Positions 15,562 through 24,712 of a stretch of DNA of 48,282 bases are shown here, in pieces. The notes under the pieces are model-generated. The model was not told where the DNA came from. It was given only the letters and a program-made list of their open reading frames with translations, and searched no databases. This stretch comes from Gammaproteobacteria bacterium. GTDB taxonomy: Bacteria > Pseudomonadota > Gammaproteobacteria > Pseudomonadales > Azotimanducaceae. Location of the stretch: NCBI GenBank assembly GCA_021773555.1, contig JAJFKA010000166.1:1-48282 (forward strand), read 5' to 3'. Numbering within the stretch: the stretch's first letter is position 1; every line of letters begins with the position of its first letter. The position numbers and the translations under genes were made by a program.

Positions 15562-17672
15562 CGTCCGGATATACTCTGATTTTCCATAAACCATTCCTGC
15601 GCGGAAAATCCTGCCTCCTGCGGACGGACGTACTCGCCGTCCGGCTGCAGGTACCAGGATTGTTCGTTGTCTTCAATATTCCTTGCCAGCACGTCCTCAA
15701 GAACCTGCTTGTGGACGATTGGGTCCGTCAGCGGGATCATGACTTCGACGCGATCATCGAAGTTTCGCTCCATCCAGTCCGCTGAGGACAAAAAAGTTTT
15801 TGCGTTGGCGTGAGGCAGGCTCTCGCCATTTGCGAAGCTGTAAATACGGGAGTGCTCCAGGAATCGACCAACAATGCTTTTCACGCGAATATTCTCAGAC
15901 ATTCCGGGCACTCCGGGTTTAAGACGACACTGCCTGCGCACCACGAGTTCGATTTGAACGCCGGAATTGGATGCCTCATAGAGTTTGTCGATCAACGCCG
16001 GGTCAGAAAGCGAATTAAGTTTCGCCCAGAGTTGCGCGGGTTTACCGGCTGCGGCATTCTGAATTTCTATATCGAGCAGTTCGAACAATTGAGTGCGGAT
16101 ATTCGACGGGGCCACATGCAGATTTTGGCAGGCCGGCGGGCTACCGCTGGTAAGATAGTTGAACACCTTGTTGCAATCTTCACCGAGCGTCTTGTCAGCT
16201 GTGAAATATGCGAGGTCTGTATAGGTACGAGCGTTGCCTGGATGATAGTTGCCCGTGCCGAAGTGCGTGTACAGGGTAGTTCCATCTTTTTCCCGGCGCA
16301 CTATCAATGTCATCTTGCAATGCACTTTCAGGTCAATGATGCCGTAAACGATTTGTACACCTGCCCTTTCCATGCGCCGGGCAAGTGCAATGTTGGCTTT
16401 TTCATTATCCCGGGCTTCAAGTTCAATGACCGCGATGACAGCCTTGCCGCTTTCTGCCGCCGCTATTAATGCGTTGACGATTGGCGACTGGCTACTTGTG
16501 CGGTACAGGGTCTGCTTGATTGCCAGAACGTCCGGGTCGGTGGCGGCGGACTGAATAAACTCAACCAACACATTGAAGGAGTCATAGGGCCAATGCAAAA
16601 TCATGTCACGCTCGCGCAGAACTGAAAAATAGTCACCGTCGCATCGGCTGATCCGATCAGGAACTTTTGCCTCGTAGGAAGGAAATTTCAAGTCCGGGTA
16701 TTTAGGACCGAGATGACTGTTAATAAGATCCACTGAGTCGGACAATCCGACCAGTGAATCAATGGCGATGGTCTCGGAGGTGTCGATGCTAATATTCTTC
16801 GAGCGCATTTCGTCCACGTCATCTTTGCTGAGTACACCGAGTGCTTCTGCAATGAAAAATCGTGCTTCTTCCGGCATATCTTCCGCAAACTTTAAACGAA
16901 TGACATTGGCGCGTTCACGTCGCTCGAGACTGGTGGCAACCATCTGCAACAGGTCATCAAACCGTTCCTCCAGAGCGAGGTCATTGTCTCTCAGTATCTG
17001 GAATGTGCCGCAGTTGGTGATCTTTAATTCTGAGAAGAAGCTCTGAATAAAGAAGATGATAATGCTTTCCAGGGATATGATGCGTGCTCCCTCTCCCGGC
17101 AGCAGAATAAACCGCGCAAGGCTTGGTGGCATCGGAACCAGCAGGTGTGTTGTCTCGCCCTGTCCGGTGCTTGCCTCGGCAACCACACACAGACCGCCAC
17201 TCGGTATGAATGGGAACGGATGCTCACGGTCAATCATAAATGGAGACAAGACCGGCATAACATGGCGGGAATAATAATTTTGCAGGTAGTCGAGATCAGA
17301 TCCGCTCAGTTCAGCAGGGTCCTGTAGTCGAATATTGTGGATAGCAAGCTCAGCACCCAGTTTGATCCAGGAGGCCTGTTGTGCGCGCAACAGGTTGTCT
17401 GCGTATTGATTAACCTTCCGTAGCTGGGCTGCGGGCGTAAGTCCATCTACGCTGGTACGTGTGTCACCTTCATCAATCTTGCGTCTGAGCCTGGCGACGT
17501 GTACGCCATAAAACTGATCCAGAACAGAAGCAGAAATACCCAGAAATTCCAGTCGCGACAACAACGGGTGCTTCGGATTAGAGGACTCGTCCAGCACCCG
17601 CTCAATGAAAGCGAGGTCGGAGATTTCACGATTGAAGAATCGAGTTGAAGTCAATTTGTCGGTGCTCTGCAT
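15558..17672 (-). CDS. ppk1: Polyphosphate kinase 1
   Basis: This 704-residue enzyme reversibly transfers the gamma-phosphate of ATP onto inorganic polyphosphate. The N-terminal domain (RFFNREISDLAFIERVL), the head domain, and the two phospholipase-D-like C-terminal domains are all present. The autophosphorylated histidine is in KVHCK (His451), and the second conserved histidine is in HFGTGNYH (His470), with the same 19-residue spacing as His435/His454 in E. coli. Also present are IKQTLYRT, YTDLAYFTADK and LSSADWMERN. One oddity is EARDNEKANI, where most PPK1 have ARFDEE. The ATG at 17672 follows the biotin-carrier stop by 19 bp with AGGAC upstream. It is coupled to the CotH-like gene. Confidence 0.93.
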   Translation of the reverse strand: MQSTDKLTSTRFFNREISDLAFIERVLDESSNPKHPLLSRLEFLGISASVLDQFYGVHVARLRRKIDEGDTRTSVDGLTPAAQLRKVNQYADNLLRAQQASWIKLGAELAIHNIRLQDPAELSGSDLDYLQNYYSRHVMPVLSPFMIDREHPFPFIPSGGLCVVAEASTGQGETTHLLVPMPPSLARFILLPGEGARIISLESIIIFFIQSFFSELKITNCGTFQILRDNDLALEERFDDLLQMVATSLERRERANVIRLKFAEDMPEEARFFIAEALGVLSKDDVDEMRSKNISIDTSETIAIDSLVGLSDSVDLINSHLGPKYPDLKFPSYEAKVPDRISRCDGDYFSVLRERDMILHWPYDSFNVLVEFIQSAATDPDVLAIKQTLYRTSSQSPIVNALIAAAESGKAVIAVIELEARDNEKANIALARRMERAGVQIVYGIIDLKVHCKMTLIVRREKDGTTLYTHFGTGNYHPGNARTYTDLAYFTADKTLGEDCNKVFNYLTSGSPPACQNLHVAPSNIRTQLFELLDIEIQNAAAGKPAQLWAKLNSLSDPALIDKLYEASNSGVQIELVVRRQCRLKPGVPGMSENIRVKSIVGRFLEHSRIYSFANGESLPHANAKTFLSSADWMERNFDDRVEVMIPLTDPIVHKQVLEDVLARNIEDNEQSWYLQPDGEYVRPQEAGFSAQEWFMENQSISGR

Positions 17673-17691
17673 TGCAGCCGGTCCTGAATCA

Positions 17692-17913
17692 TCAGGTCTC
17701 GATGATTGCCACCACTTGATCTTCTTCCACAACATCTTCTTCCTTCACTAACAACTCAACGACAGTCCCTGCACAAGCTGCTTCAACAGGAATTTCCATT
17801 TTCATGGATTCGAGAATCATTAACACGTCTTCGGTCTCGACCTTGTCACCTATCTTAACTTCGATCTTCCAGACATTCCCAGTTACTTCTGATTCGATTT
17901 CAACACGGCTCAT
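17692..17913 (-). CDS. Single-domain biotin carboxyl carrier / biotinyl protein
   Basis: This 73-residue protein is a bare biotinyl/lipoyl domain. It has the biotin site ESMKMEIPV with Lys38, flanked by GNVWKIEVKIGDKV and TVVELLVKEEDVVEEDQVVAIIE, the two half-motifs of the fold. It resembles stand-alone biotinylated carrier proteins rather than AccB, which has a longer N-terminus. No carboxylase or carboxyltransferase gene is adjacent, so its partner must be elsewhere. It lies between the alcohol dehydrogenase (57 bp upstream) and ppk1 (19 bp downstream) on the same strand. Confidence 0.85.
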   Translation of the reverse strand: MSRVEIESEVTGNVWKIEVKIGDKVETEDVLMILESMKMEIPVEAACAGTVVELLVKEEDVVEEDQVVAIIET

Positions 17914-17970
17914 AGGCGCTTCTCTTAACTCTCGTCTGTGTCTTTTATGTTAAATTTCTGTGCGGTTGAA

Positions 17971-19053
17971 TCAGTCGAACATAATGACGTGTCGCGCATC
18001 CTCGCCTGTTTTCAGAGCATTCAGCGCATCGTTGACATCGGCGAGTTTGATCCGTTTTGAAATCATCTCGTCCAGATGCAGCTTACCTGACAGGTAGAAA
18101 TCGATGAATCGAGGCATGTCCACTCGAAAACGGTTTGAACCCATATTTGAACCCTGGATTTTTTTCTCGGCGAGAAAGTCCACACCGTGCAGTTCAATCA
18201 TGGTGCCCACGGGAATCATGCCAATGATTGTTGCGGTGCCGCCACTGCCCAGCATTTTGAAAGCCTGTTCTGCGGTTGCCTTGAGTCCAATGGCTTCAAA
18301 AGTGTAGTCGCAACCACCCCTGGTGATCTCCATCACCTCGCCGATGGCATCAGATTTACCGGCATTGATCGTATGGGTAGCACCCAGTGCCTTGGCAAGC
18401 TCAAGTTTGGAGTCAACCATGTCGACTGCGATGATTTGTCCCGCACCGGCGATTGCCGCGCCATTGATTGCGGCGAGACCAACGCCGCCGCAGCCAATGA
18501 CTGCGACGGAAGATCCCGGCTCGACACCCGCGGTGTGGAAAACTGCACCAACACCGGTAGTAGTAGAGCAGCCGATTAAAGCTGCACGGTCGAATGGCAT
18601 GTCCTCTCGTATCTTCACGAGGGCATGCTCATGAATAAGCATCAGTTCGGCAAAGGATGACAGGTTCAGAAACTGATGGATTGGCTGGTTGTTCTGATGA
18701 AGTCGCGGTTGTTCATCTGCTGTGCGGGAAACCTCCGGGCTCTGGCATAGTGACAGATGGCCCGTCAGACACTTGTTACAGTGACCGCAGAAGGCAGAAA
18801 GGCAGGTGATGACGTGATCGCCCTTTTTGACATAGGTGACGTCGGAACCGACTTCTTCGACGATTCCTGCACTTTCGTGACCGAGAATTGTTGGCAACAT
18901 GTACGGATAAGAGCCGTCCATGAAATGTAAGTCACTATGACAGACGCCGGCTGCAACCGGGCGTACCATAACCTCACGCGGGCCGGGCTTTGAGATCTGT
19001 ACTTCCTCTATTTCCAGGGGTTTGTTCTGTTCGCGTAAAACGGCTGCTTTCAT
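17971..19053 (-). CDS. Zinc-dependent alcohol dehydrogenase (class III-like MDR)
   Basis: This 360-residue medium-chain dehydrogenase should oxidise an alcohol or reduce an aldehyde with NAD(P). Catalytic zinc ligands Cys38 (GVCHSD) and His59-Glu60 (GHE) are present, as is the structural-zinc lobe with four cysteines at about 89, 92, 95 and 103. The Rossmann motif GCGGVGLAAINGA is near the middle, followed by an acidic residue (AVD) that favours NAD. The overall pattern resembles class III/Rxyl_3153-like dehydrogenases, and the substrate is unknown. The start has GAAGAGG just upstream on the minus strand. It may lead an operon with the biotinyl protein, ppk1 and the CotH-like gene. Confidence 0.88.
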   Translation of the reverse strand: MKAAVLREQNKPLEIEEVQISKPGPREVMVRPVAAGVCHSDLHFMDGSYPYMLPTILGHESAGIVEEVGSDVTYVKKGDHVITCLSAFCGHCNKCLTGHLSLCQSPEVSRTADEQPRLHQNNQPIHQFLNLSSFAELMLIHEHALVKIREDMPFDRAALIGCSTTTGVGAVFHTAGVEPGSSVAVIGCGGVGLAAINGAAIAGAGQIIAVDMVDSKLELAKALGATHTINAGKSDAIGEVMEITRGGCDYTFEAIGLKATAEQAFKMLGSGGTATIIGMIPVGTMIELHGVDFLAEKKIQGSNMGSNRFRVDMPRFIDFYLSGKLHLDEMISKRIKLADVNDALNALKTGEDARHVIMFD

Positions 19054-19208
19054 GGTATTCCTCTTCCGCTGTAAAGTTTGCTGTAATAGTCGTCACTTTA
19101 GCCGTTAACCGGGACTGATTCCCCGGTCTGGCTGGATGCTAAAACTATCATGAATTTGTGGCGAATAGCCATGGGCCGATCACTGGGGCGCAAGGTGTGG
19201 GTAAGCAA

Positions 19209-19724
19209 GTGTCTGAATGTGTGTTCGTTGGTATTGGCAGTAACCTCGGGCGTTCTGCCAGCAACATCAAAGCAGTGGCGGATGAACTTGGACGATTTGC
19301 CACGGGCAAGGTTGGATGCTCGTCGTTGTGGCGCTCGGAACCTGTGGGGCTGGCAAAGGGTGCGGCGCCATTTGTTAATGCGGTCGTTTGTTTTGATTGT
19401 TCTATGACACCAGTTCAACTGTTGCAAGGATTGCAGGAGATGGAAGTACGCTATGGCCGCAGCCCAAACCCGCTGCGTGAAGGCTATGAGTCAAGAACCA
19501 TGGATCTGGACATCCTGAGCTTTGGCCAGCGAATACTTGCCGGACAACCGCTTACCTTACCGCATCCGCGAGCATGGCAGCGCTTGTTCGTACTATTGCC
19601 GTTGCAGGAGCTGGCACCGGAGTTTCGATTTCCGGGTCGGGATGAATCACTCCAGCAGTTGATCAGCGTGGCGCCAGGCATTCAAATTGAGTTGCTCTCC
19701 GAACAGCCAGGGCAGCCGGGCTAG
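19209..19724 (+). CDS. folK: 2-amino-4-hydroxy-6-hydroxymethyldihydropteridine diphosphokinase (HPPK)
   Basis: This protein of about 171 residues transfers pyrophosphate from ATP to the pterin alcohol in folate synthesis. The family signature is visible: FVGIGSNLGRS at the start, YGRSPNPLREGYESRTMDLDIL (the Arg/Asp active-site block) and LPHPRAWQRLFVLLPL. I chose the GTG at 19209 because it gives the canonical short N-terminus (MSECVFVGIGSNLG) with AAGGTG upstream. A GTG at 19158 would add 17 residues. It is divergent from the dehydrogenase gene and overlaps the convergent acyl-CoA ligase by 4 bp. No folB or pcnB is adjacent, unlike many gammaproteobacteria. Confidence 0.88.
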   Translation: MSECVFVGIGSNLGRSASNIKAVADELGRFATGKVGCSSLWRSEPVGLAKGAAPFVNAVVCFDCSMTPVQLLQGLQEMEVRYGRSPNPLREGYESRTMDLDILSFGQRILAGQPLTLPHPRAWQRLFVLLPLQELAPEFRFPGRDESLQQLISVAPGIQIELLSEQPGQPG

Positions 19725-21253
19725 ATGATCCTCGAGTTATGATCCCGCCAGTACGGATCACGCAACTGATGTTTATAGAGTTTTCCCGTGGGGTGCCTCG
19801 GAAGATTCTCCATAAAGTCGATGGAGCGGGGACACTTCAAATGGGCGAGCAGGTTGCGGCAATGTTTGATGAGTTGTTCGGCTTTTTCCGCGCTGGCTGA
19901 TCCTGCGTCGTTGAGTTGCACGACCGCTTTGACTGCCTCACCAAATTCCTCATCGGGGACGCCGAATACAGCGGCATCCAGTACGTCCTCATGTCTGATG
20001 AGGGCGTCCTCGATTTCCTGCGGGTAGATATTCACCCCACCGGAGATAATCATGAACGATTTCCGGTCGCGCAGGTAAAGATAACCCTGTTCGTCAACAA
20101 ACCCCATATCGCCCAGTGTGGACCAGCCTGCGGCGTTCCTGGCGGCCGCTGTTTTTTGTGCGTCCTTGTAATAACTGAAGTCAGATCCGTTCGCAAAGAA
20201 CACGGTGCCGGTTTCGCCCTGAGGCAATTCAAGACCGTCTTCATCAAGGATATGGATTTCGCCATGGATTGCCTGGCCAACACTGCCTTGATGCGTCAGC
20301 CAGTCGGCGCTGCTAATTGCGGTGGAACCATTGGCCTCGGTGCCTGAGTAGTACTCATAAAGAATGGGCCCCCACCAATCGATCATCTGCTGTTTGATGT
20401 GGATCGGGCAAGGTGCCGCCGCATGAATGGCATACTGCAGCGATGCCAGGCAATACGCCTGTTTTATTTCAGGGGCCAGCTTCAATAAGCGGACAAACAT
20501 CGTTGGCACCCACTGGCTGTGGCTGATAGCAAATTGCTCGATCAGTTCAAGCGACCGTTGTGCATCGAATTTCTCCATGATCACGCAACTGCCCCCAAGA
20601 CGGGTAACCATCATGTTGTAGCGCAGTGGTGCTGAATGATAAAGCGGTGCAGTTGACAGGTAGCGGGTAGTCTCACTGATCTGGTGCATTGTGATGCGGG
20701 TGCGCATTAATTCCGAGATAGTGCCCGGAGGTGATAATGCCAGGTCAAAGCGGACGCCTTTGGGTTTCCCTGTCGTGCCGGAAGAGTAGATCATTTCTGC
20801 ACCTTCGTAAGGGTCAGGGATCTCGGTGACCGGGAACCGGCCGGTTTCTGTGTACCAGTTTGGCCAGCCATTGCCATCATCATCGACCAGCAGGATACGG
20901 ATATCCCCGAGAGCGGTGTGGTCCAGTTGGGTGAGCAAGCGATGCTGGGTGATCAACACTCGAATATCCGAGTTAGCCACGATGTACTGGATCTCCTGTT
21001 GCGCAAACAGCGTGCTTATAGGGGTGTAGTAGAGCCCGGAGCGTTGCGCTGCCCAGCAGATCTGGAGATAGGCGGGATGATTGTCAAGCAGGACAGCGAT
21101 ACCGTCTCGCGCCCGCAACCCCAGATGTCTGAAATAATGAGCACCCTGGTTGGATCGCTGATCGAGTTCGAGATAGGTGACAGTATGACCGGTCCCGGCC
21201 ATTTGATAGGCCACCTTGCCAGGTTGACGCTGGCTGTGTACACCCAGATGCAT
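19721..21253 (-). CDS. Acyl-CoA synthetase / AMP-dependent ligase
   Basis: This 510-residue ANL-superfamily enzyme should activate a carboxylate to acyl-AMP and then acyl-CoA. It has the phosphate-binding loop YSSGTTGKPKGV, the adenine motif YEYYSGTEANG, the hinge STLGDMGFVDEQGYLYLRDR and the C-terminal lysine in RHPTGKLYK. The sequence type is that of medium-chain or short-chain fatty acyl-CoA or acyl-CoA ligases of the FadD3/DltE-like branch; the substrate is not assignable. It begins MHLGVHSQRQPGKVA, the usual N-terminus of this branch. It follows the DUF1820 gene by 15 bp on the same strand. Confidence 0.87.
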   Translation of the reverse strand: MHLGVHSQRQPGKVAYQMAGTGHTVTYLELDQRSNQGAHYFRHLGLRARDGIAVLLDNHPAYLQICWAAQRSGLYYTPISTLFAQQEIQYIVANSDIRVLITQHRLLTQLDHTALGDIRILLVDDDGNGWPNWYTETGRFPVTEIPDPYEGAEMIYSSGTTGKPKGVRFDLALSPPGTISELMRTRITMHQISETTRYLSTAPLYHSAPLRYNMMVTRLGGSCVIMEKFDAQRSLELIEQFAISHSQWVPTMFVRLLKLAPEIKQAYCLASLQYAIHAAAPCPIHIKQQMIDWWGPILYEYYSGTEANGSTAISSADWLTHQGSVGQAIHGEIHILDEDGLELPQGETGTVFFANGSDFSYYKDAQKTAAARNAAGWSTLGDMGFVDEQGYLYLRDRKSFMIISGGVNIYPQEIEDALIRHEDVLDAAVFGVPDEEFGEAVKAVVQLNDAGSASAEKAEQLIKHCRNLLAHLKCPRSIDFMENLPRHPTGKLYKHQLRDPYWRDHNSRII

Positions 21254-21268
21254 CGTGTGGCGCGCGAC

Positions 21269-21598
21269 CTACTCTGATTTTTTCGGGGTAAAGGCGGAGA
21301 CCGGGAACGGCGAAATGTTTCCGCCTTTCGCTTCTGAAATCTTGCCGATGCCTTCTTTGGCCACCTCATCAATCCGAACCACAGCATGCATCGGAATATA
21401 GGTTCGGGACACACCATCAAATTCGGACTTAAGCTTTTCTTCACTCGGGTCCACCAGCATCTGTGAGCGTTCGCCGAACACCAACTCCTCGATCTCGATA
21501 AAGCCGTACAGATCAGACTGATAGATCTGCCGGGCGTAGATCTCAAAGATCTGGCCCTGATTGAAAAAGATCACTTTGTATATCGGCGTGCTGGACAT
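21269..21598 (-). CDS. DUF1820-family protein
   Basis: This 109-residue protein matches DUF1820, a cytosolic family found mainly in Gammaproteobacteria. The diagnostic start MSSTPIYKVIFFNQGQIFEI and the middle FIEIEELVFGERSQMLVDPSEEKLKSEF are present, ending in a lysine-rich tail. Its function is unknown. I place the start at 21598, where the conserved part begins; in-frame codons to 21673 add unconserved residues. It is probably the first gene of an operon with the acyl-CoA ligase and is divergent from miaB. Confidence 0.8.
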   Translation of the reverse strand: MSSTPIYKVIFFNQGQIFEIYARQIYQSDLYGFIEIEELVFGERSQMLVDPSEEKLKSEFDGVSRTYIPMHAVVRIDEVAKEGIGKISEAKGGNISPFPVSAFTPKKSE

Positions 21599-21780
21599 AG
21601 ATTTGATTCGCGGGTTGAAAGAATCGGTCAATTTCGGAGTAGGGAGTTTTCGTTTTCCACGGTCCGTTGTCAACGGTACAGATGGGTATATGGACCGTTT
21701 CCCGGTATATGGTGGCTCAAATCCCTTTTTTCAAGGTTGTAAAGGGGGTAATTGACTACCTAATTCCCGGTGGCTACGTC

Positions 21781-21786
21781 TATAAT
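21781..21786 (+). promoter_or_regulatory. Perfect TATAAT box upstream of miaB
   Basis: A consensus -10 hexamer lies 35 nt before the miaB TTG start. No good -35 lies at 16-18 nt. A TTGACT at 21752-21757 is 23 nt away, which is too far for normal use. It remains a plausible but weakly supported miaB promoter. Confidence 0.3.
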
Positions 21787-21821
21787 AGCCGCCCTTTTTT
21801 ACGAATTATCGACCGGAACTC

Positions 21822-23162
21822 TTGACCGACAAGCGCAATAACAAGCTATTCATCAAAACACACGGATGCCAGATGAATGAATATGATTCATCCCGCATGG
21901 TGGACCTGCTCAAGGCGTCACATGGATATGTACTCACCGACTGCGAGGAAGACGCGGACCTGTTGCTGCTGAATACCTGTTCTATTCGCGAGAAAGCACA
22001 GGAAAAGGTGTTCCACCAACTCGGTCGATGGCGAGCACTTAAAGTCGCGAAGCCTGGACTGAAGATTGGTGTGGGTGGCTGTGTCGCGAGCCAGGAAGGC
22101 GAGGCCATCAGTGCCCGCGCACCCTATGTGGATCTGATTTTTGGCCCGCAAAGTCTGCACCGGTTACCGGAATTACTCGCTTCCAGCGATCAGGCGGAGT
22201 CCGCAGTTGTTGACATCAGCTTTCCCCTGATTGAAAAATTTGATCGCCTGCCAGACCCTTCGGTTGAAGGGCCGAGTGCGTTTGTCTCGGTTATGGAGGG
22301 CTGTAGCAAGTATTGCACTTTCTGCGTGGTGCCCTATACCCGTGGGGAGGAAGTCAGTCGCCCGTTGACCCAGGTGCTCAGGGAAATTATTCACCTGACG
22401 GAAAATGGGGTCCGTGAAGTGAATCTGCTCGGTCAAAATGTGAATGCATATCGCGGACCGCTGGATGATGGCACAACTGCGGATCTCGCCTATTTGATCT
22501 CAGTTATTCGTGAGATAGATGGAATTGACCGGATACGGTTTACGACCTCGCATCCGGTCGAGTTTTCCGACAGCCTGATCAACGTCTACGCTGAGGTCCC
22601 GGAACTGGTTAGTCACGTGCATCTGCCGGTACAGAGCGGTTCAGATCGTATCCTGGCGGCAATGAAGCGCGGTCACACAGTACTGGAATATAAGTCACGA
22701 ATCCGCCGGTTGCGTGCGATTCGACCGGGTATCAGCCTGTCCTCGGATTTTATTATTGGTTTCCCCGGTGAAACGGACGCAGATTTTGACGGCACCATGG
22801 CGCTCATTGAAGAGATTGGCTTTGATCATTCGTTCAGCTTTATCTTTAGCGCGAGACCAGGTACACCGGCAGCCGATCTGCCGGATGAAGTGCCGATGAA
22901 AGTAAAGAAAGAACGGCTGACACTCCTGCAGGCTAGAATAAACAATCAGGCGATGAAGATCAGTCGGGATATGGTTGGAAGTGAGCAGAAGGTGCTTGTT
23001 ACGGGGATTTCAAAAAGGGATCCCGGCCAATTGCAGGGCCGCACGGAAAATAACCGGGTTGTGAATTTCTCGTCCGGTAGTGCGAGTTTAATTGGCCAGT
23101 TTGCGAGCGTCGAGGTTGTTGAAGCTCTGCCCAATTCCCTGCGAGGTTTACTTGTCAATTGA
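21822..23162 (+). CDS. miaB: tRNA-2-methylthio-N6-dimethylallyladenosine synthase MiaB
   Basis: This 446-residue radical-SAM methylthiotransferase adds the 2-methylthio group to i6A37 of tRNAs. The N-terminal UPF0004 domain supplies three cluster cysteines ([34 protein letters not shown]). The radical-SAM motif is [15 protein letters not shown], and a C-terminal TRAM domain follows ([22 protein letters not shown]). The length is typical. The start is TTG, giving the standard short N-terminus. It opens the conserved miaB-phoH-ybeY-corC-lnt block. Confidence 0.97.
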   Translation: MTDKRNNKLFIKTHGCQMNEYDSSRMVDLLKASHGYVLTDCEEDADLLLLNTCSIREKAQEKVFHQLGRWRALKVAKPGLKIGVGGCVASQEGEAISARAPYVDLIFGPQSLHRLPELLASSDQAESAVVDISFPLIEKFDRLPDPSVEGPSAFVSVMEGCSKYCTFCVVPYTRGEEVSRPLTQVLREIIHLTENGVREVNLLGQNVNAYRGPLDDGTTADLAYLISVIREIDGIDRIRFTTSHPVEFSDSLINVYAEVPELVSHVHLPVQSGSDRILAAMKRGHTVLEYKSRIRRLRAIRPGISLSSDFIIGFPGETDADFDGTMALIEEIGFDHSFSFIFSARPGTPAADLPDEVPMKVKKERLTLLQARINNQAMKISRDMVGSEQKVLVTGISKRDPGQLQGRTENNRVVNFSSGSASLIGQFASVEVVEALPNSLRGLLVN

Positions 23163-23260
23163 CCCATCCATGAGTGTTCCAATGTTTTTGTTAATCCAAT
23201 CAGGGCACCTTTATGTAGAGCAGTATGTAAGGCGGTCGCTATCAACAAGTTGAATATGTC

Positions 23261-24250
23261 ATGACCGTCGCACCAACGCCTCATCAGGTCAGGCTGGAAC
23301 CGAATGACAGTGCGCAGCTGGCCAGTCTTTGTGGTCCGTTCGACACTCACCTTCGCCAGATTGAAAGCCGTCTCGGTATCACCATCAAAAACCGTGGCAA
23401 TGATTTTGAGCTGTCGGGTGAACATCCGCTGGTAGATGCAGCGGGCGAGTTACTCTGTCACCTCTACCGGGAGGTGACGAGCGGTACAAAGCTTACTTCG
23501 GAAATTGTTCACCTCTTTCTTCAGGAGTCCGGGATTGATGCGTTATTGAACCATGACGTGGAGTCAGCAGAAGACCTGATTCATACCCGAAAGAAAAGCG
23601 TCAAACCACGCGGTCGTAATCAGGTGAGTTACGTCAGAGCGATTAGATCCCACGATATTAATTTTGGAGTTGGTCCGGCAGGGACCGGCAAGACTTATCT
23701 TGCGGTTGCATGCGCCGTTGAAGCTTATGAACAGGAGCGCATCAGACGGATCCTGCTGGTTAGACCAGCCGTCGAAGCGGGAGAAAAGCTGGGTTTCCTG
23801 CCAGGTGATCTCAGTCAGAAAATAGATCCTTACTTACGTCCTCTTTACGATGCACTCTATGAGCTTCTGGGATTTGAGAAAGTTGAAAAGCTTATTGAGA
23901 AGAACATTATCGAAGTAGCCCCGCTTGCCTACATGAGGGGACGCACCTTGAACGATTCATTCATCATTCTCGATGAGAGCCAGAACACCACCGTGGAACA
24001 GATGAAGATGTTTCTTACCCGCATTGGTTTCGGCTCCAATGTTGTTGTGACGGGAGACATTACCCAGGTCGATTTGCCTAGTCGTACTCAATCTGGTCTC
24101 AAGCACGTGTTGAATGTGTTGAGTGAGGTTAAAGGCATTTCCGTAACGCACTTCACTGCCAGAGATGTTGTGCGCCACCCTCTGGTTCAGCGAATTGTGG
24201 AAGCTTATGAGCGCCACGAAGAATCCAGGCCACAGAATCAGCGGGATTAA
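23261..24250 (+). CDS. ybeZ: PhoH-like ATPase (YbeZ)
   Basis: This 329-residue protein is the YbeZ-type PhoH ATPase, a putative RNA helicase or NTPase that works with the endonuclease YbeY. It has a small N-terminal KH-like region, then Walker A GPAGTGKTYLAVACAV and Walker B-like FIILDESQNTTVEQMKMFL, followed by GDITQVDLPSRTQSGL. The ATG is at 23261, 98 bp after miaB. It precedes ybeY by 3 bp, matching the order in E. coli. Confidence 0.95.
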   Translation: MTVAPTPHQVRLEPNDSAQLASLCGPFDTHLRQIESRLGITIKNRGNDFELSGEHPLVDAAGELLCHLYREVTSGTKLTSEIVHLFLQESGIDALLNHDVESAEDLIHTRKKSVKPRGRNQVSYVRAIRSHDINFGVGPAGTGKTYLAVACAVEAYEQERIRRILLVRPAVEAGEKLGFLPGDLSQKIDPYLRPLYDALYELLGFEKVEKLIEKNIIEVAPLAYMRGRTLNDSFIILDESQNTTVEQMKMFLTRIGFGSNVVVTGDITQVDLPSRTQSGLKHVLNVLSEVKGISVTHFTARDVVRHPLVQRIVEAYERHEESRPQNQRD

Positions 24251-24253
24251 TGC

Positions 24254-24712
24254 ATGCACCGGCATCAACTCGATGTTCAATGGAACGTTGCTGACCGACA
24301 GGGCTTACCCGGCGATGAGCTGATTGCAGGCTGGCTGTCAGCAAGCCTTGACTATCTCGGTCAATCAGCAGCAGAAGTGTGTGTGCGAATTGTTGACGAA
24401 GCAGAAATTCGGATACTCAACAAGCAGTATCGCGGCCAGGACAAGCCAACGAATGTCCTGTCATTCAGCAACGACTCGGTGGACGAGACTGGTACAGCGA
24501 TGCTTGGCGACATCATCGTCTGCAGTTGTGTCGTGATAACTGAGGCGAAAGCCCAGGGAAAAACGGTTGCTGCACATTTTGCACACCTTGTACTTCATGG
24601 CTTGCTGCACTTGCAAGGACATGACCATTCGGTAGATCATCAGGCTACGGAAATGGAAACAATTGAAATTGACCTGATGGCCAACCTCGGTTATGAGAAT
24701 CCATACCTATGA
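24254..24712 (+). CDS. ybeY: Endoribonuclease YbeY (16S rRNA maturation)
   Basis: This 152-residue metal-dependent endoribonuclease is needed for 16S rRNA 3'-end processing and 70S quality control. The zinc signature HLVLHGLLHLQGHDH gives the three histidines, and NKQYRGQDKPTNVLSF and MLGDIIVC are typical of the family. It starts with ATG 3 bp after phoH, and its end overlaps the start of corC by 4 bp, so the three genes are co-translated. Confidence 0.95.
   Translation: MHRHQLDVQWNVADRQGLPGDELIAGWLSASLDYLGQSAAEVCVRIVDEAEIRILNKQYRGQDKPTNVLSFSNDSVDETGTAMLGDIIVCSCVVITEAKAQGKTVAAHFAHLVLHGLLHLQGHDHSVDHQATEMETIEIDLMANLGYENPYL

Noticed and set aside
15810-16469. 219-codon open frame on the plus strand
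   Set aside because: It lies antisense to the well-conserved core of ppk1, including the active-site region; its translation resembles no protein family.
19108-19127. ACCGGG/CCCGGT inverted repeat between the dehydrogenase and folK genes
   Set aside because: A 6-bp stem with an 8-nt loop is short, has no T-run and could easily occur by chance; it may be an operator but cannot be supported.
21752-21786. TTGACT and TATAAT as a paired promoter before miaB
   Set aside because: The spacer is 23 nt, outside the working range for sigma-70; only the -10 is kept as a weak candidate.
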